A stretch of 64,000 nucleotides of DNA from Actimicrobium sp035984655 (GCF_035984655.1 NZ_JAXCHT010000011.1:1-64000); one strand, 5' to 3'. Shown: positions 25,872-37,470, counted from the first letter of the stretch. A program made the numbers and translations. Notes: generated from the letters alone by a model not told the origin.

Positions 25872-26492
25872 ATGCGCCCCTCTGAACAACGCATCTACCT
25901 CGCTTCCAAAAGTCCGCGACGACGTGAATTGCTGCGTCAGATCGGGGTGGAATTCGACCTGTTGTTGCTGCGTGATCATGGCAACCGCGACGCCGACGTC
26001 TCCGAGCACGTGCTGCCTGACGAAACGCCCGAGGCCTACGTGCATCGCGTCACCCTCGAAAAAGCGCAGGCCGCCTTGCAGACGGTGTACTACCGTCGCC
26101 TGCCGCCGCGACCGGTGCTGACCGCCGATACGTGCGTCGTCCTGGGCCAGCGCATTCTCGGCAAGCCGACCGGAGAAGTCGATGCCATTGCCATGCTGCA
26201 CAGCCTGTCGGGCCAGACGCACCAGGTGCTGACCAGCGTGGCGGTCTGCCACGACGGCGAAATCCAGCAGATAACGCAAGCTTCCGACGTCAGCTTCGCC
26301 ACCCTGTCCGACGCCACCATCCGCGCCTATTGCGCCACCAATGAGCCGTACGACAAGGCCGGCGCCTATGGCATCCAGGGCTACGCCGCCAGCTTCATCG
26401 AAGCCATCGCCGGCAGTTACACGGGCATCATGGGCCTGCCGCTGTTCGAAACCATCCAACTCCTGAAACAGGCCGGTCTGCGACTCCCATGA
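25872..26492 (+). CDS. Maf-family nucleotide pyrophosphatase
   Basis: A 206-residue Maf/YhdE-type house-cleaning enzyme that hydrolyses dTTP/UTP or modified nucleotides. The signature LASKSPRRRELLRQIGVEFD and the acidic ADTCVVLGQRILGKPT are present, and YDKAGAYGIQGYAASFIEAI is typical of the YhdE branch. It is five bases after rlmH, and its stop overlaps the rng start by four bases. Confidence 0.92.
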   Translation: MRPSEQRIYLASKSPRRRELLRQIGVEFDLLLLRDHGNRDADVSEHVLPDETPEAYVHRVTLEKAQAALQTVYYRRLPPRPVLTADTCVVLGQRILGKPTGEVDAIAMLHSLSGQTHQVLTSVAVCHDGEIQQITQASDVSFATLSDATIRAYCATNEPYDKAGAYGIQGYAASFIEAIAGSYTGIMGLPLFETIQLLKQAGLRLP

Positions 26493-27952
26493 ACGAAGAC
26501 ATTCTGATCAACATTACGCCGCAGGAAACACGGGTCGCGCTCATCTTGCAGGGTTCTGTGCAGGAGTTGCATATCGAACGCACCCTCTCGCGCGGGATGG
26601 CAGGCAACATCTACCTCGGCAAAGTGGCGCGGGTGCTGCCGGGCATGCAATCGGCCTTCATCGACATTGGCCTGGAACGCGCCGCGTTCCTGCACGTGGC
26701 GGACATCTGGGAATCGAAGTCGCAGACCGGGGCGGCAGCAAATCCGCTGCCGATCGAAAAAATCCTGTTCGATGGCATGGCGCTGACCGTGCAGGTGATC
26801 AAGGACCCGATCGGCACCAAGGGCGCGCGGCTCTCCACGCAGATTTCCATTGCCGGTCGCATGCTGGTGTATCTGCCGCAGGATTCGCACATCGGCATTT
26901 CGCAGCGGATTGAAAACGAAGCCGAGCGCGAAGCCTTGCGCGGCAAGGTACGCCAGTTGTTGCCACCCGAAGAGAAAGGCGGCTTCATCATTCGGACCAT
27001 GGCCGAGGACGCCTCCGAGACCGATCTGCAGATGGACATCGACTATCTGCGCAAGACCTGGTCGACCATCACCGCCAGCGCCAAGAGCAAACCGGCGCCG
27101 ACGCTGCTGCATCAGGATTTGAGCCTGGCCCAGCGCGTGCTGCGCGACTTCGTCGGCGACGACACTGCCACCATCCAGGTCGACTCGCGCGAAAATTTCC
27201 TGATGCTGCAGCAGTTCGGCGCGACCTACACGCCGTCGGTGCTGACCCGACTGTCGCATTACACCGGCGAACGGCCACTGTTCGACCTGTATGGCGTCGA
27301 AGAGGAAATCGAACGCGCGCTGGGGCGGCGCGTCGATCTGAAATCCGGCGGCTACCTGATCATCGACCAGACCGAAGCCATGACCACCATCGACGTCAAC
27401 ACCGGCAGCTACGTCAATGGCCGCAATTTCGACGACACCATCTTCAAGACCAACCTGGAAGCTGCGCAGGCACTGGCACGCCAGCTGCGCCTGCGCAATC
27501 TGGGCGGGATCATCATCCTCGATTTCATTGACATGGAAAACGCCGAGCATCGCAATGCGGTGCTGGCGGAATTGCACAAGGCGCTGGCGCGCGACCGCAC
27601 CAAGATGTCGGTGTCGGGCTTCTCCGCCCTCGGGCTGGTCGAACTGACGCGCAAACGCACGCGCGAATCGTTGTCGCACATCCTGTGCGAAACCTGTCCT
27701 GCCTGCAGCGGCAAGGGCCAGGTCAAGACCTCACGCACCATCTGCTACGAAATCCTGCGCGAATTGCTGCGCGAAGCCAAGCAGTTCAATCCGCGCGAAT
27801 TCCGCATCCTTGCATCGCAACTGGTGGTCGACATGTTCCTCGAAGAAGAGTCGCAACATCTGGCGATGCTGGGGGATTTCATCGGCAAACCGATCTCGCT
27901 GCAGGTCGAATCGGTGTACCACCAGGAACAGTACGACATCATTTTGATGTAG
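26489..27952 (+). CDS. rng: Ribonuclease G
   Basis: A 487-residue endoribonuclease of the RNase E/G family acting in 5' maturation of 16S rRNA and mRNA turnover. The S1-like domain is near residues 36-120 (GNIYLGKVARVLPGMQSAFI); catalytic Asp residues are in TIDVNTGSYVNGRN and IIILDFIDMENAEH; the zinc-link cysteines are in CETCPACSGKG near residue 400. It lacks the long RNase E C-terminal scaffold, so it is RNase G. It ends the operon with TAG. Confidence 0.95.
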   Translation: MNEDILINITPQETRVALILQGSVQELHIERTLSRGMAGNIYLGKVARVLPGMQSAFIDIGLERAAFLHVADIWESKSQTGAAANPLPIEKILFDGMALTVQVIKDPIGTKGARLSTQISIAGRMLVYLPQDSHIGISQRIENEAEREALRGKVRQLLPPEEKGGFIIRTMAEDASETDLQMDIDYLRKTWSTITASAKSKPAPTLLHQDLSLAQRVLRDFVGDDTATIQVDSRENFLMLQQFGATYTPSVLTRLSHYTGERPLFDLYGVEEEIERALGRRVDLKSGGYLIIDQTEAMTTIDVNTGSYVNGRNFDDTIFKTNLEAAQALARQLRLRNLGGIIILDFIDMENAEHRNAVLAELHKALARDRTKMSVSGFSALGLVELTRKRTRESLSHILCETCPACSGKGQVKTSRTICYEILRELLREAKQFNPREFRILASQLVVDMFLEEESQHLAMLGDFIGKPISLQVESVYHQEQYDIILM

Positions 27953-28039
27953 CACGCGTTCCAACCGGTCGGGCACGTTTTCGTCTGACCTGCGCTGTTG
28001 GCGCTGCGCGGGAAGGAGCCGCGCCTGGACTGACAACCA

Positions 28040-29443
28040 TCACTCGCGCCGACGGGATTGCGCACGCCACGCGGCCAACTCCAGCGGCCGGATGCCAAAG
28101 CGAATCGCATTCCCGGGATGCAGCGTCCTGAACTCTTCCAGCGCCAGCGCAATGAAGTGATCCCGATCCGCCAACGTCACTGCGGCCGGTATTCGGGCGC
28201 GAATCGCAGCCTCACTGGCCGCTTCATCATGGCGCACGATGGCCGTCACGACTTCACCCAGCGCTTGCCGATAGCGCAATCGAAAAATATCCGGCGGGAT
28301 CAGGTTCTGCTGCACCGCCACGTATTGCTGGCAGGAGCGCTCGTAAGCCCAGACAAAGACATCGCGCAGCAATTCGATGCGATTGAGTTCGTACACCCCG
28401 ATCATGGCATCCACATAGGACGGTTGCGGTACATCGATGAACGACAGCGGGCACAGGTTGTGACGGATGAACGGGATATTCGCCGCCAGCCGTGACACGC
28501 GTTTGTTGACGTCTTCAAACGGCTGCAGGTAAGGCAAATGCACCATCAAGAAAAACGCTTGCTCGAACGGATCGTGAATTTCCGCGGCCATCTGCATGAC
28601 GATGCCGAACAACTCCTGCAACCGCTGCGGCAACGCTACCGGCAGATACACGCTGCCACCGATTTCTACCGCACGGTTGCGAATGCGGCCACAGGCCGTT
28701 GGGTCGGCCATTAATCCGTCGGACAGAAAGGCATGCAGTGCAATGATGGTGTCGGTGGTCAGCGTAGCATGGTCGGGGTCGCGCACCAGATATTCGATGG
28801 CCTCCTTGTGATTGAGGATCATCTGGGTTTCCAGCGCATCCTTGCCCTCGGCAGCCTGGCCGAACTCGATCAGCCGTTCGGTATCGAGCCGGCTGTACGT
28901 GTTGCCCTCCAGTTGCGAGGATGCCCAGGAAAGATCAATCAGCAAGCGATTCAGGATGTCGCGCGCGAAGGTGCCCGCCGGTGTCTTCTCGGCAGGTGAG
29001 CGACCCAGCGCGTGCAACTGATCGCGCAAAGTCTGCGGCAGGTAGGCGCTTTGGTTCGGTTGATATTGTTCTAGAAACGTCAGCTTGTAGCCGACCGGCC
29101 GGCGCAACTGGCGCGGCTGACGCACCCATGCCTTGATTTCCTTTCCTTCCGGCGAAGTGGGTATGTAGGCATCGACGATCGCATACGTCGAAGCCGGTTC
29201 CTGATGGAGCGACAGACCGCCTTCGTCATTCTGCAAGGCAGGATGATAGCGGACCGCGCGGCCGGCTCCGCGCGATACAATCCGGCCCGCATTGACGAGC
29301 AACGCCAGCCTGCGCTGCAGGGTCCGGCGCGGCATCTCAGTACCGACGGCCTGCTGGATCGCGTCGATACCGACGCCGGTTGGGCACAAGGCAATCAGTT
29401 CGACGAGTTGAGCCAGTGCTTGAGAAGACGTTCGCTTGGGCAT
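28040..29443 (-). CDS. Fic-family protein with degenerate active site
   Basis: A 467-residue protein with an N-terminal winged-helix-like region (about 5-65, SQALAQLVELIALCPTGVGI and RRTLQRRLALLVNAGRIV) and a Fic domain. The autoinhibitory motif reads SSQLEGNTYS (near 190). The catalytic loop reads LQPFEDVNKRVSR where active AMPylators have H-P-F-x-D/E-G-N-G/K-R: the catalytic His is Gln and one Gly is Val. Adenylyl transfer in the usual way is therefore doubtful. The start at 29443 matches the DNA-binding N-terminus; an upstream ATG at 29500 lies in the promoter. Autoregulation is suggested by the palindrome at 29491-29516. Confidence 0.8.
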   Translation of the reverse strand: MPKRTSSQALAQLVELIALCPTGVGIDAIQQAVGTEMPRRTLQRRLALLVNAGRIVSRGAGRAVRYHPALQNDEGGLSLHQEPASTYAIVDAYIPTSPEGKEIKAWVRQPRQLRRPVGYKLTFLEQYQPNQSAYLPQTLRDQLHALGRSPAEKTPAGTFARDILNRLLIDLSWASSQLEGNTYSRLDTERLIEFGQAAEGKDALETQMILNHKEAIEYLVRDPDHATLTTDTIIALHAFLSDGLMADPTACGRIRNRAVEIGGSVYLPVALPQRLQELFGIVMQMAAEIHDPFEQAFFLMVHLPYLQPFEDVNKRVSRLAANIPFIRHNLCPLSFIDVPQPSYVDAMIGVYELNRIELLRDVFVWAYERSCQQYVAVQQNLIPPDIFRLRYRQALGEVVTAIVRHDEAASEAAIRARIPAAVTLADRDHFIALALEEFRTLHPGNAIRFGIRPLELAAWRAQSRRRE

Positions 29444-29471
29444 GGGGTGCGCGTTAAGGAAGGACAACGTG

Positions 29472-29516
29472 AGTATCGCGCCAAATAAAATGGCGCGCAA
29501 ATATATTTGCGCGCCA
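29472..29516 (-). promoter_or_regulatory. Promoter of the Fic gene with 26-bp palindrome
   Basis: On the minus strand -35 TTGCGC (29500-29495) and -10 GATACT (29477-29472) are 17 bases apart. A perfect 26-bp palindrome (29491-29516, half TGGCGCGCAAATA) covers the -35, and an extra GCGCCA half-site lies in the spacer (29478-29483). It is a strong operator candidate. Confidence 0.65.
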
Positions 29517-29619
29517 CATCATCACCATGATTGCCGCAATCGCGCCAATTCTTCCGTCGTCACCGACGTGATGCATTCACGATCGGGCCTCCTGTCCGCC
29601 GCCGCCCATCACAGCCTGC

Positions 29620-30336
29620 CTAAAAACTCCCGGCAAACTGATACCGGCTGCCGGGGTGCCACATCGTCACCACCGAGGCCACCAGCGTTTTTGACCAGGT
29701 GCGGCGCTTGAGCACGAGGCAGGATTCGTGCGGCGCCATCGACAACATCTGCGCCACCGGCGGTGGCGGCGGCAATGCTTCGATGCTGTAGTTGACCCCC
29801 TGCAGCGGCGCCACGGCGACCAGGTACGCGTTCGGTGTCGTCACGGAAAAATCCTGCTTCAGATACGCCGGCGCCAAGGCCGGATTGACCCAGCGATCCT
29901 CGACCTGGATCGGCAGGTCATTCTCGAAATGCACGATCACCGAATGAAACAGCGACTGTTTCCGCTTCAGGCCGAACTGTGCCGCGATCAATTCCGTGGC
30001 CGCTTCGCGTGCCAGCAGATGCACCTGGCTGCGATGCCGATGTCCGCGCGCCGCCACCTCCTCGGCAATATTGCGGATGGCCACCAGCGTCGACTGCACC
30101 TTCTGCGGCGCGACATAGGTGCCCGAACCCTGGATACGGAACAGCACCTGCTCGGCAGTCAACTCCCGCACGGCCCGGTTCACGGTCATGCGCGCCACTC
30201 CGAACTGTGCCGCCAGCGCCTGTTCGGACGGCACGGCCTCGCCCTCCTTCCACTGCCCGGCCTGAATCTGCGCCAGCAAATGATCCTTGATGACCTGAAA
30301 AACCGGTCTACGCTGCGTTGCTTCGGGCTGCTTCAC
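29620..30336 (-). CDS. hutC: HutC, GntR-family repressor of histidine utilisation
   Basis: A 238-residue GntR/HutC-type repressor. The start is GTG at 30336, six bases after CTGGAG; longer frames run over the hutU promoter. The winged helix contains VPSEQALAAQFGVARMTVNR (residues 38-57), and the C-terminal UTRA ligand domain contains QVEDRWVNPALAPAYLKQDF, typical of HutC, which senses urocanate. It is divergent from hutU with the operator between them, so it likely represses the hut operon until urocanate accumulates. Confidence 0.93.
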   Translation of the reverse strand: MKQPEATQRRPVFQVIKDHLLAQIQAGQWKEGEAVPSEQALAAQFGVARMTVNRAVRELTAEQVLFRIQGSGTYVAPQKVQSTLVAIRNIAEEVAARGHRHRSQVHLLAREAATELIAAQFGLKRKQSLFHSVIVHFENDLPIQVEDRWVNPALAPAYLKQDFSVTTPNAYLVAVAPLQGVNYSIEALPPPPPVAQMLSMAPHESCLVLKRRTWSKTLVASVVTMWHPGSRYQFAGSF

Positions 30337-30378
30337 GTGTTGCTCCAGAGTTGATCGACAACGCATGTTAACATCGGC

Positions 30379-30407
30379 TTGCCAAAGTTGTATAGACAAC
30401 TTATGCT
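30379..30407 (+). promoter_or_regulatory. hutU promoter with HutC operator
   Basis: TTGCCA (30379-30384) and TATGCT (30402-30407) have a 17-base spacer. The palindrome AAGTTGT-ATAG-ACAACTT (30385-30402) fills the spacer exactly. The TTGTATA/GACAA core is like known HutC operators. Confidence 0.8.
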
Positions 30408-30429
30408 GTCCAAAATTCTGGAGACCGCC

Positions 30430-32132
<1,703 letters not shown>

Positions 32133-32136
<4 letters not shown>

Positions 32137-33665
32137 TGACGCTCGAACCCGGCCAGCTGTCCCTCTCGACCCTGCGCGCAATCTGGCAGTCGCATGCGCC
32201 GATCATGCTGCCGGCCAGCGCCTATGTCGACATCAACGCCGCCGCTGCCACCATTACCGCGATTGTCCGCAAAGGCGATCCCGCTTACGGCATCAACACC
32301 GGTTTCGGCAAGCTTGCCAAGACCCATATCCCGGATGACCAGCTCGAACTGCTGCAGCACAACCTGATCGTCAGCCATGCGGTCGGTACCGGCACGCCGA
32401 TTGCCGACCAAATCGTGCGCCTGATCCTGGCCACCAAGATCGCCAGCCTGGCGCGCGGCTATTCCGGCATTCGCGCGGTCGTCATCGACACCATGATTGC
32501 GCTGTACAACGCCGGCATCATGCCGAGCATTCCGGTCAAGGGTTCGGTCGGCGCCTCCGGCGATCTGGCACCGCTGGCGCACATGACGCTGGCCTTGCTG
32601 GGCATTGGCGAGGTCACCGTGCACGGTGTGCCGATGACCGCCGCGGCGGCGCTGGCGCAAGCCAATATCGCCCCGATCACGCTGGCGGCCAAGGAAGGCC
32701 TGGCCCTGATCAACGGCACCCAGGTCTCGACTGCACTGGCCCTGAACGGCCTGTTCCTGGCCGAGCGCATGCTGGCCGCAGCCACCGTCAGCGGCGCGTT
32801 GTCGGTCGATGCCGCCAAGGGCAGCGATGCACCGTTCGATCCGCGCGTGCATGCAGTGCGCGGACAGCCCGGCCAGATTGCGCTGGCGCGCATCTACCGC
32901 GAACTGCTGGCCGACAGCGCCATCCGGCGCTCGCATCTGGTCAACGATGAGCGTGTGCAAGACCCGTACAGCCTGCGTTGCCAGCCGCAAGTCATGGGCG
33001 CCTGCCTCGACCTGATCGGCAACGCGGCACGCACGCTGAAGATCGAGGCGAATGCGGTGACTGACAATCCGCTTGTGTTTGCCGATGACAATGAGGTCCT
33101 CTCCGGCGGTAATTTTCATGCCGAGCCGGTGGCGTTTGCCGCCGACACGCTGGCACTGGCGATTGCCGAGATCGGCGCGCTCTCGGAACGCCGCATCGCG
33201 CTGCTGATCGACGCCTCGCTGTCCGGCCTGCCACCGTTTCTGGTCGCCTCCAGCGGCCTGAATTCCGGCTTCATGATTGCGCATGTCACCGCTGCGGCGC
33301 TGGCGTCGGAGAACAAGTCGCTGGCTCATCCGGCCAGCGTCGACAGCCTGCCCACCTCGGCCAATCAGGAAGACCACGTCAGCATGGCCACCTTTGCCGC
33401 GCGACGTCTGCACGAGATGGCGCACAACACCGCCGTCATCATCGGCATCGAACTGCTGGCGGCGGCCCAGGGCATCGATTTTCATCAGCCGCTGACGACC
33501 GCGCCGATGCTGGCCGATGTGCATCAACGTCTGCGCCAACGGGTGCCGTTCTACGCCTGCGACCGACTGTTCGCGCCGGACATTGAGGCGGCCAGGAACA
33601 TGGTCCTCGATGGCCAGTTGAGCCAGCAGTGCGACGCGTTGTTTGCTGCCCTTTACCTGGACTGA
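32133..33665 (+). CDS. hutH: Histidine ammonia-lyase
   Basis: A 510-residue enzyme removing ammonia from histidine to give urocanate. The self-formed MIO cofactor comes from Ala141-Ser142-Gly143 in GSVGASGDLAPLAHM; the active-site Tyr is in YGINTGFGKL (residues 52-61). Two start codons are possible in ATGATG (32133 or 32136); the first overlaps the hutU stop. Length matches the family. Confidence 0.97.
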
Positions 33666-33669
33666 GCCA

Positions 33670-34632
33670 ATGAAAACGCCCGCCGACATGAGCCGCTGGA
33701 ACGGCCGCATCGATGCCGAAGAAGGCGTTGGCGGCATGCGCTGGCACCAGCAGATGCAACCGGTCGAGCACACCGCCGCGCCCGGCATCGTTGTGCTCGG
33801 CTTCGCCTGCGACGCCGGCGTCGCGCGCAACCATGGCCGCACCGGCGCGCGCGAAGGACCGCAGGCATTGCGCGCGATGCTGGCGAACATGCCGGCGCTG
33901 GCTGGCCAGATTGCCGATGCCGGCGATGTGGTGTGCATGCCGGTTGACGACGACGACGGACTCGAAGCGACGCAGCAGGAACTGGCGCAAGCGGTGGCGG
34001 CGCTACTGGCCGCAGCGCATCGCCCCATCGTTCTCGGCGGCGGCCATGAGATGGCCTTCGGCACCTTCTGCGGACTGGCAAGGTCGCTGGCCGGCGCGGA
34101 CAAGCCGCCCCGCATCGGCATCCTGAATCTGGATGCGCATTTCGATTTGCGACTGGCCGCGCAGGCGAATTCCGGTACGCCGTTCAGGCAGATTGCCGAT
34201 GACTGCTGCGCGCGTGGCTGGGCCTTCAATTATTGCTGCCTCGGCGTCAGTCGCTTCGCCAACACGCAGGCCTTGTTCGACCGCGCCGCCACGCTGGGTG
34301 TGCGCACGCTGCTCGACGAGCAAATGACATCCAGCGACGGCGCGGCGATTGCGGCCACGCTGGCCAGCTTTCTGGAACGCGTCGATCACCTGTATTTCAC
34401 CATCTGCCTGGACGTGCTGCCGGCGGCGCTCGCGCCGGGTGTCAGCGCACCGGCCGCACGCGGGGTCGGGCTGGACGTGATCGAGCCGATCATCGATCTG
34501 GTCGCCGCCAGCGGCAAGCTGCGCGTGGCCGACATTGCCGAGCTCAATCCGACCCATGACATCGACCAGCGCACCGCGCGCGTCGGCGCGCGTCTGGTGG
34601 CGCGACTCGCTGCCGGCTGGAACGCGACATGA
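33670..34632 (+). CDS. hutG: Formimidoylglutamase
   Basis: A 320-residue arginase-superfamily enzyme hydrolysing formimidoylglutamate to glutamate and formamide. Manganese-site motifs are VLGGGHEMAFG and NLDAHFDLR. The second DxD motif reads ICLDVLPAALAPGVSAPAAR; the position of the first Asp is Cys, which may be natural for this branch or may affect metal binding. The start at 33670 is four bases after the hutH stop. With hutI it completes the four-step route to glutamate. Confidence 0.9.
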   Translation: MKTPADMSRWNGRIDAEEGVGGMRWHQQMQPVEHTAAPGIVVLGFACDAGVARNHGRTGAREGPQALRAMLANMPALAGQIADAGDVVCMPVDDDDGLEATQQELAQAVAALLAAAHRPIVLGGGHEMAFGTFCGLARSLAGADKPPRIGILNLDAHFDLRLAAQANSGTPFRQIADDCCARGWAFNYCCLGVSRFANTQALFDRAATLGVRTLLDEQMTSSDGAAIAATLASFLERVDHLYFTICLDVLPAALAPGVSAPAARGVGLDVIEPIIDLVAASGKLRVADIAELNPTHDIDQRTARVGARLVARLAAGWNAT

Positions 34633-35906
34633 CCGCCATCCATTGGGATGCACTGTGGACCAACCTGCATCTGGCCACGATGGCCGATGGTTACGGCGAA
34701 ATTCGCGACGGCGCGATTGCGGTGCAGGATGGCCGGATCGCCTGGCTCGGAGCGCGCGCGGATTTACCGGCCGGCGCCAGCGCCACAATCACCCACGATG
34801 GCAACGGCGGCTGGCTCACGCCGGGCCTGATCGACTGCCATACCCACATCGTCCACGCCGGTAACCGCAGCGATGAATTCGAAGCGCGCCTGAACGGCGT
34901 CAGCTATGCCGACATTGCCACCAGCGGCGGCGGCATCATGGCCACCGTACGCGCCACGCGCGCCGCCAGCGAAGACGCACTGTATGCAGCCAGCCTGCCA
35001 CGCGTGCTGGCGCTGCTGGCCGAAGGTGTCACCACCATCGAAATCAAATCCGGCTACGGCCTCGATCTGGACAACGAAGCAAAGATGCTGCGCGTCGCCC
35101 GCCGCCTCGGCGCGACGCTGCCGGTGCGCGTGGTCACCACATTTCTTGGCGCGCATGCGCTGCCACCGGAATACGTCAATCGACCCGACGACTACATCGA
35201 CCACATCTGCACCGTGATGCTGCCGGCGCTGCATGCCGAAAGGTTGATCGATGCGGTCGATGCCTTCTGCGAACACATCGGCTTCACCCCGGCGCAGACC
35301 GAGCGCGTGTTTCGCGCCGCGCAGCAACTCGGCCTGCCGCTCAAGCTGCACGCCGAACAATTGTCGGACCAGCGCGGTGCCGCACTGACCGCGCAATATA
35401 ACGGCCTGTCAGCCGATCATCTGGAATTTCTGTCGCAGGACGGCGTCGACGCGATGGCCACCGCCGGCACGGTGGCCGTGCTGCTGCCCGGCGCGTTTTA
35501 CTACCTGCGCGAAACCAGGTTGCCACCCATCGACGCGTTGCGCGCTGCCGGCGTACCGATGGCGTTGGCCACCGATTGCAATCCCGGCACCTCGCCGATG
35601 ACGTCGCTGCTGCTGGCGCTGAACATGGGCTGCACGCTGTTTCGACTGACACCGGCCGAGGCGCTGGCCGGTGTCACCTGTCACGCAGCGCGGGCGCTCG
35701 GCTTGCAGGCCGAGACGGGCCTGCTCGCGGTTGGTCTGCGGGCTGACTTTGCGCTATGGCAGATCGAACGGCCGGGGGATCTGGCGTACCGGATTGGGGG
35801 GAATGCTTGCGCGGGAGTGGTGCTGGCGGGGCAGTGGCGCGCGGCGAGTCAGTTTGCAGATGGATTCAAGGGGGCGGATCAGGAAACGGGACAAGTCGTA
35901 CGGTAG
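34629..35906 (+). CDS. hutI: Imidazolonepropionase
   Basis: A 425-residue amidohydrolase opening imidazolonepropionate to formimidoylglutamate. The metal-binding HxH is in DCHTHIVHAGNRSDEFEARL; further ligands are in FLGAHALPPEY, KLHAEQLSDQRGA and ATDCNPGTSPMTSL. The ATG overlaps the hutG stop by four bases. It is the last gene of hutUHGI; the order in the operon is U-H-G-I while the pathway order is H-U-I-G. Confidence 0.96.
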   Translation: MTAIHWDALWTNLHLATMADGYGEIRDGAIAVQDGRIAWLGARADLPAGASATITHDGNGGWLTPGLIDCHTHIVHAGNRSDEFEARLNGVSYADIATSGGGIMATVRATRAASEDALYAASLPRVLALLAEGVTTIEIKSGYGLDLDNEAKMLRVARRLGATLPVRVVTTFLGAHALPPEYVNRPDDYIDHICTVMLPALHAERLIDAVDAFCEHIGFTPAQTERVFRAAQQLGLPLKLHAEQLSDQRGAALTAQYNGLSADHLEFLSQDGVDAMATAGTVAVLLPGAFYYLRETRLPPIDALRAAGVPMALATDCNPGTSPMTSLLLALNMGCTLFRLTPAEALAGVTCHAARALGLQAETGLLAVGLRADFALWQIERPGDLAYRIGGNACAGVVLAGQWRAASQFADGFKGADQETGQVVR

Positions 35907-36263
35907 GCGCCGAGCTGCTTGATCAGGGTCATCGGGTTCGCTGTGCGGGTAAAAGAAATTTGCAAAACCGGCCTTGCTCTGCGGCGTATTGGCACCGATT
36001 GTTGGCGTTGGGTTGAGCCGTATGCGTACGGTACACTCCGTTACAGTGCCAAGGTCAGAATTCAGCCATGACCAGCCGTTGGGGATTGCGTTGTGAATGG
36101 CGGTTCAACGCAGATTGCGGTCATCCTGTTGACGCTCGCGTCGGATTGACTCATCACTTCACTGTCGGCTCACCCGCCGCAGCACCGCTGTCGAAGATAA
36201 TGTTCCTATTTTCTGGCGGGGACGAGTCAAAAATTCATCAGCACTAATACCCGCATTTTTACC
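35907..36263. other. Gene-free stretch after hutI
   Basis: About 360 bases between hutI and the second IS5 element, with no supported gene and no clear T-run terminator. The composition becomes more AT-rich toward the IS, which marks the start of a second accessory patch. Confidence 0.45.
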
Positions 36264-36267
36264 CTAG

Positions 36268-37470
36268 GGAGCCGCTGATCAACGTCGAAATCGCGATGTC
36301 GCACCGGCTATATCTTTTCTCCGTGCACCGTTTTCAGTAATTTGATTCAAATTCGTCGGTTCGGGAAAAGAAATGGAGCCGAGTTGGCGCTATTTCCCGC
36401 CTTTCTCACGCGACGGACGGAGCTTGGGCCTGCAATACCATCAGCTTGTTTTTTGCCAGCACCAGATTGGCCAGGCCGAACAGCATCACCACCTGCGCGG
36501 TATTTTTCGCAAGCCCCTTGTAGCGCGTCTTGCGATGACGAAACAGGTTTTTGACGACATGAAACGGATGCTCAACTTTCGCCCGAATGCGCGCCTTGGC
36601 ATGCTCCAGCGCATCAAGCACCGCCCGCAGCGGCCGCGTCGGGTCGATCTTTTTGACGGTGCTGCGACGGGTGGCGATCTGCCAGTCCACCGCGACATCC
36701 TGCAACTCGATCCGTTTCTCGGCACCGGTGTAGCCCGCGTCGGCAAACACCGTTTTTTCCTCGCCGTGCAGCAACGCCGCCAACTCGGCGATATCGGCTA
36801 CATTGGCCGCCGTGGTGGTGACGGTGTGGACCAGACCGCTGTCGGCATCGGCTCCGATATGCGCCTTCATGCCGAAATACCACTGGTTGCCCTTCTTGGT
36901 CTGGTGCATGTCGCCATCGCGCTTGCCGTCGGTATTCTTCGTCGATGGCGGCGCGTTGATGATGGTGGCATCGACAATCGTCCCGGAACGCATCAGCAGA
37001 CCTTTCTCGGTCAGCGTGGCGTTGATCGCCAAAAACATCCGCTGGGTCAGGTCGTTGGTCTCCAGCAGGCGGCGAAACTTCAACAGCGTGGTGGCGTCCG
37101 GCGCATTCTCGCGCGCCAGATCGATGCCGACAAAGGCGCGCACCGACTGACTGTCGTAGATCGCATCCTCCACCGCTTCGTCCGACAACCCGTACCACTG
37201 CTGAATGAAATACACCCGCAGCATGCGCGACAGACCGATCGGAGGGCGACCGCGCGTGCCGGTTGGATAGACCGGGGCAATCACCGCCTCCAGCTCGGCC
37301 CATGGCACCACCTGCTCCATCTCAGCCAGAAATTTCTCGCGTCGTGTCGTACGCTTCTTGCCGGCAAATTCGGCGCTGGAAAAACTGGTTTGCTTCATGG
37401 CTGCGGCCACCTTTGAATTTTTTTCTGAACCGGAATTTTATCAAGGGAGCGCGATTAAATCAGCGTCTCC
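36268..37470 (-). mobile_element. Second IS5-family element, 1203 bp
   Basis: Terminal inverted repeats: left GGAGCCGCTGATCAACG from 36268; right, read inward on the complement from 37470, GGAGACGCTGATTTAATCG. The flanks are CTAG (36264-36267) and TTAG (37471-37474), both fitting the YTAR target but not identical, so one flank has mutated or the element recombined. One intact transposase gene fills it. Its ends differ from those of the element at 5730-6909. Confidence 0.82.
36406..37410 (-). CDS. IS5-family transposase
   Basis: A 334-residue DDE transposase. N-terminal MEQVVPWAELEAVIAPVYPT and LSRMLRVYFIQQWYGLSDEA, then catalytic D in TIVDATIINAPPSTKN, the block HQTKKGNQWYFGMKAHIGAD, D in VFADAGYTGAEKR and the C-terminal RAKVEHPFHVVKNLFRHRKT. 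The frame is intact. It aligns along its whole length with the 323-residue transposase at 5887-6858 but with many substitutions, so it is a separate IS type. Confidence 0.95.
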   Translation of the reverse strand: MAAAMKQTSFSSAEFAGKKRTTRREKFLAEMEQVVPWAELEAVIAPVYPTGTRGRPPIGLSRMLRVYFIQQWYGLSDEAVEDAIYDSQSVRAFVGIDLARENAPDATTLLKFRRLLETNDLTQRMFLAINATLTEKGLLMRSGTIVDATIINAPPSTKNTDGKRDGDMHQTKKGNQWYFGMKAHIGADADSGLVHTVTTTAANVADIAELAALLHGEEKTVFADAGYTGAEKRIELQDVAVDWQIATRRSTVKKIDPTRPLRAVLDALEHAKARIRAKVEHPFHVVKNLFRHRKTRYKGLAKNTAQVVMLFGLANLVLAKNKLMVLQAQAPSVA

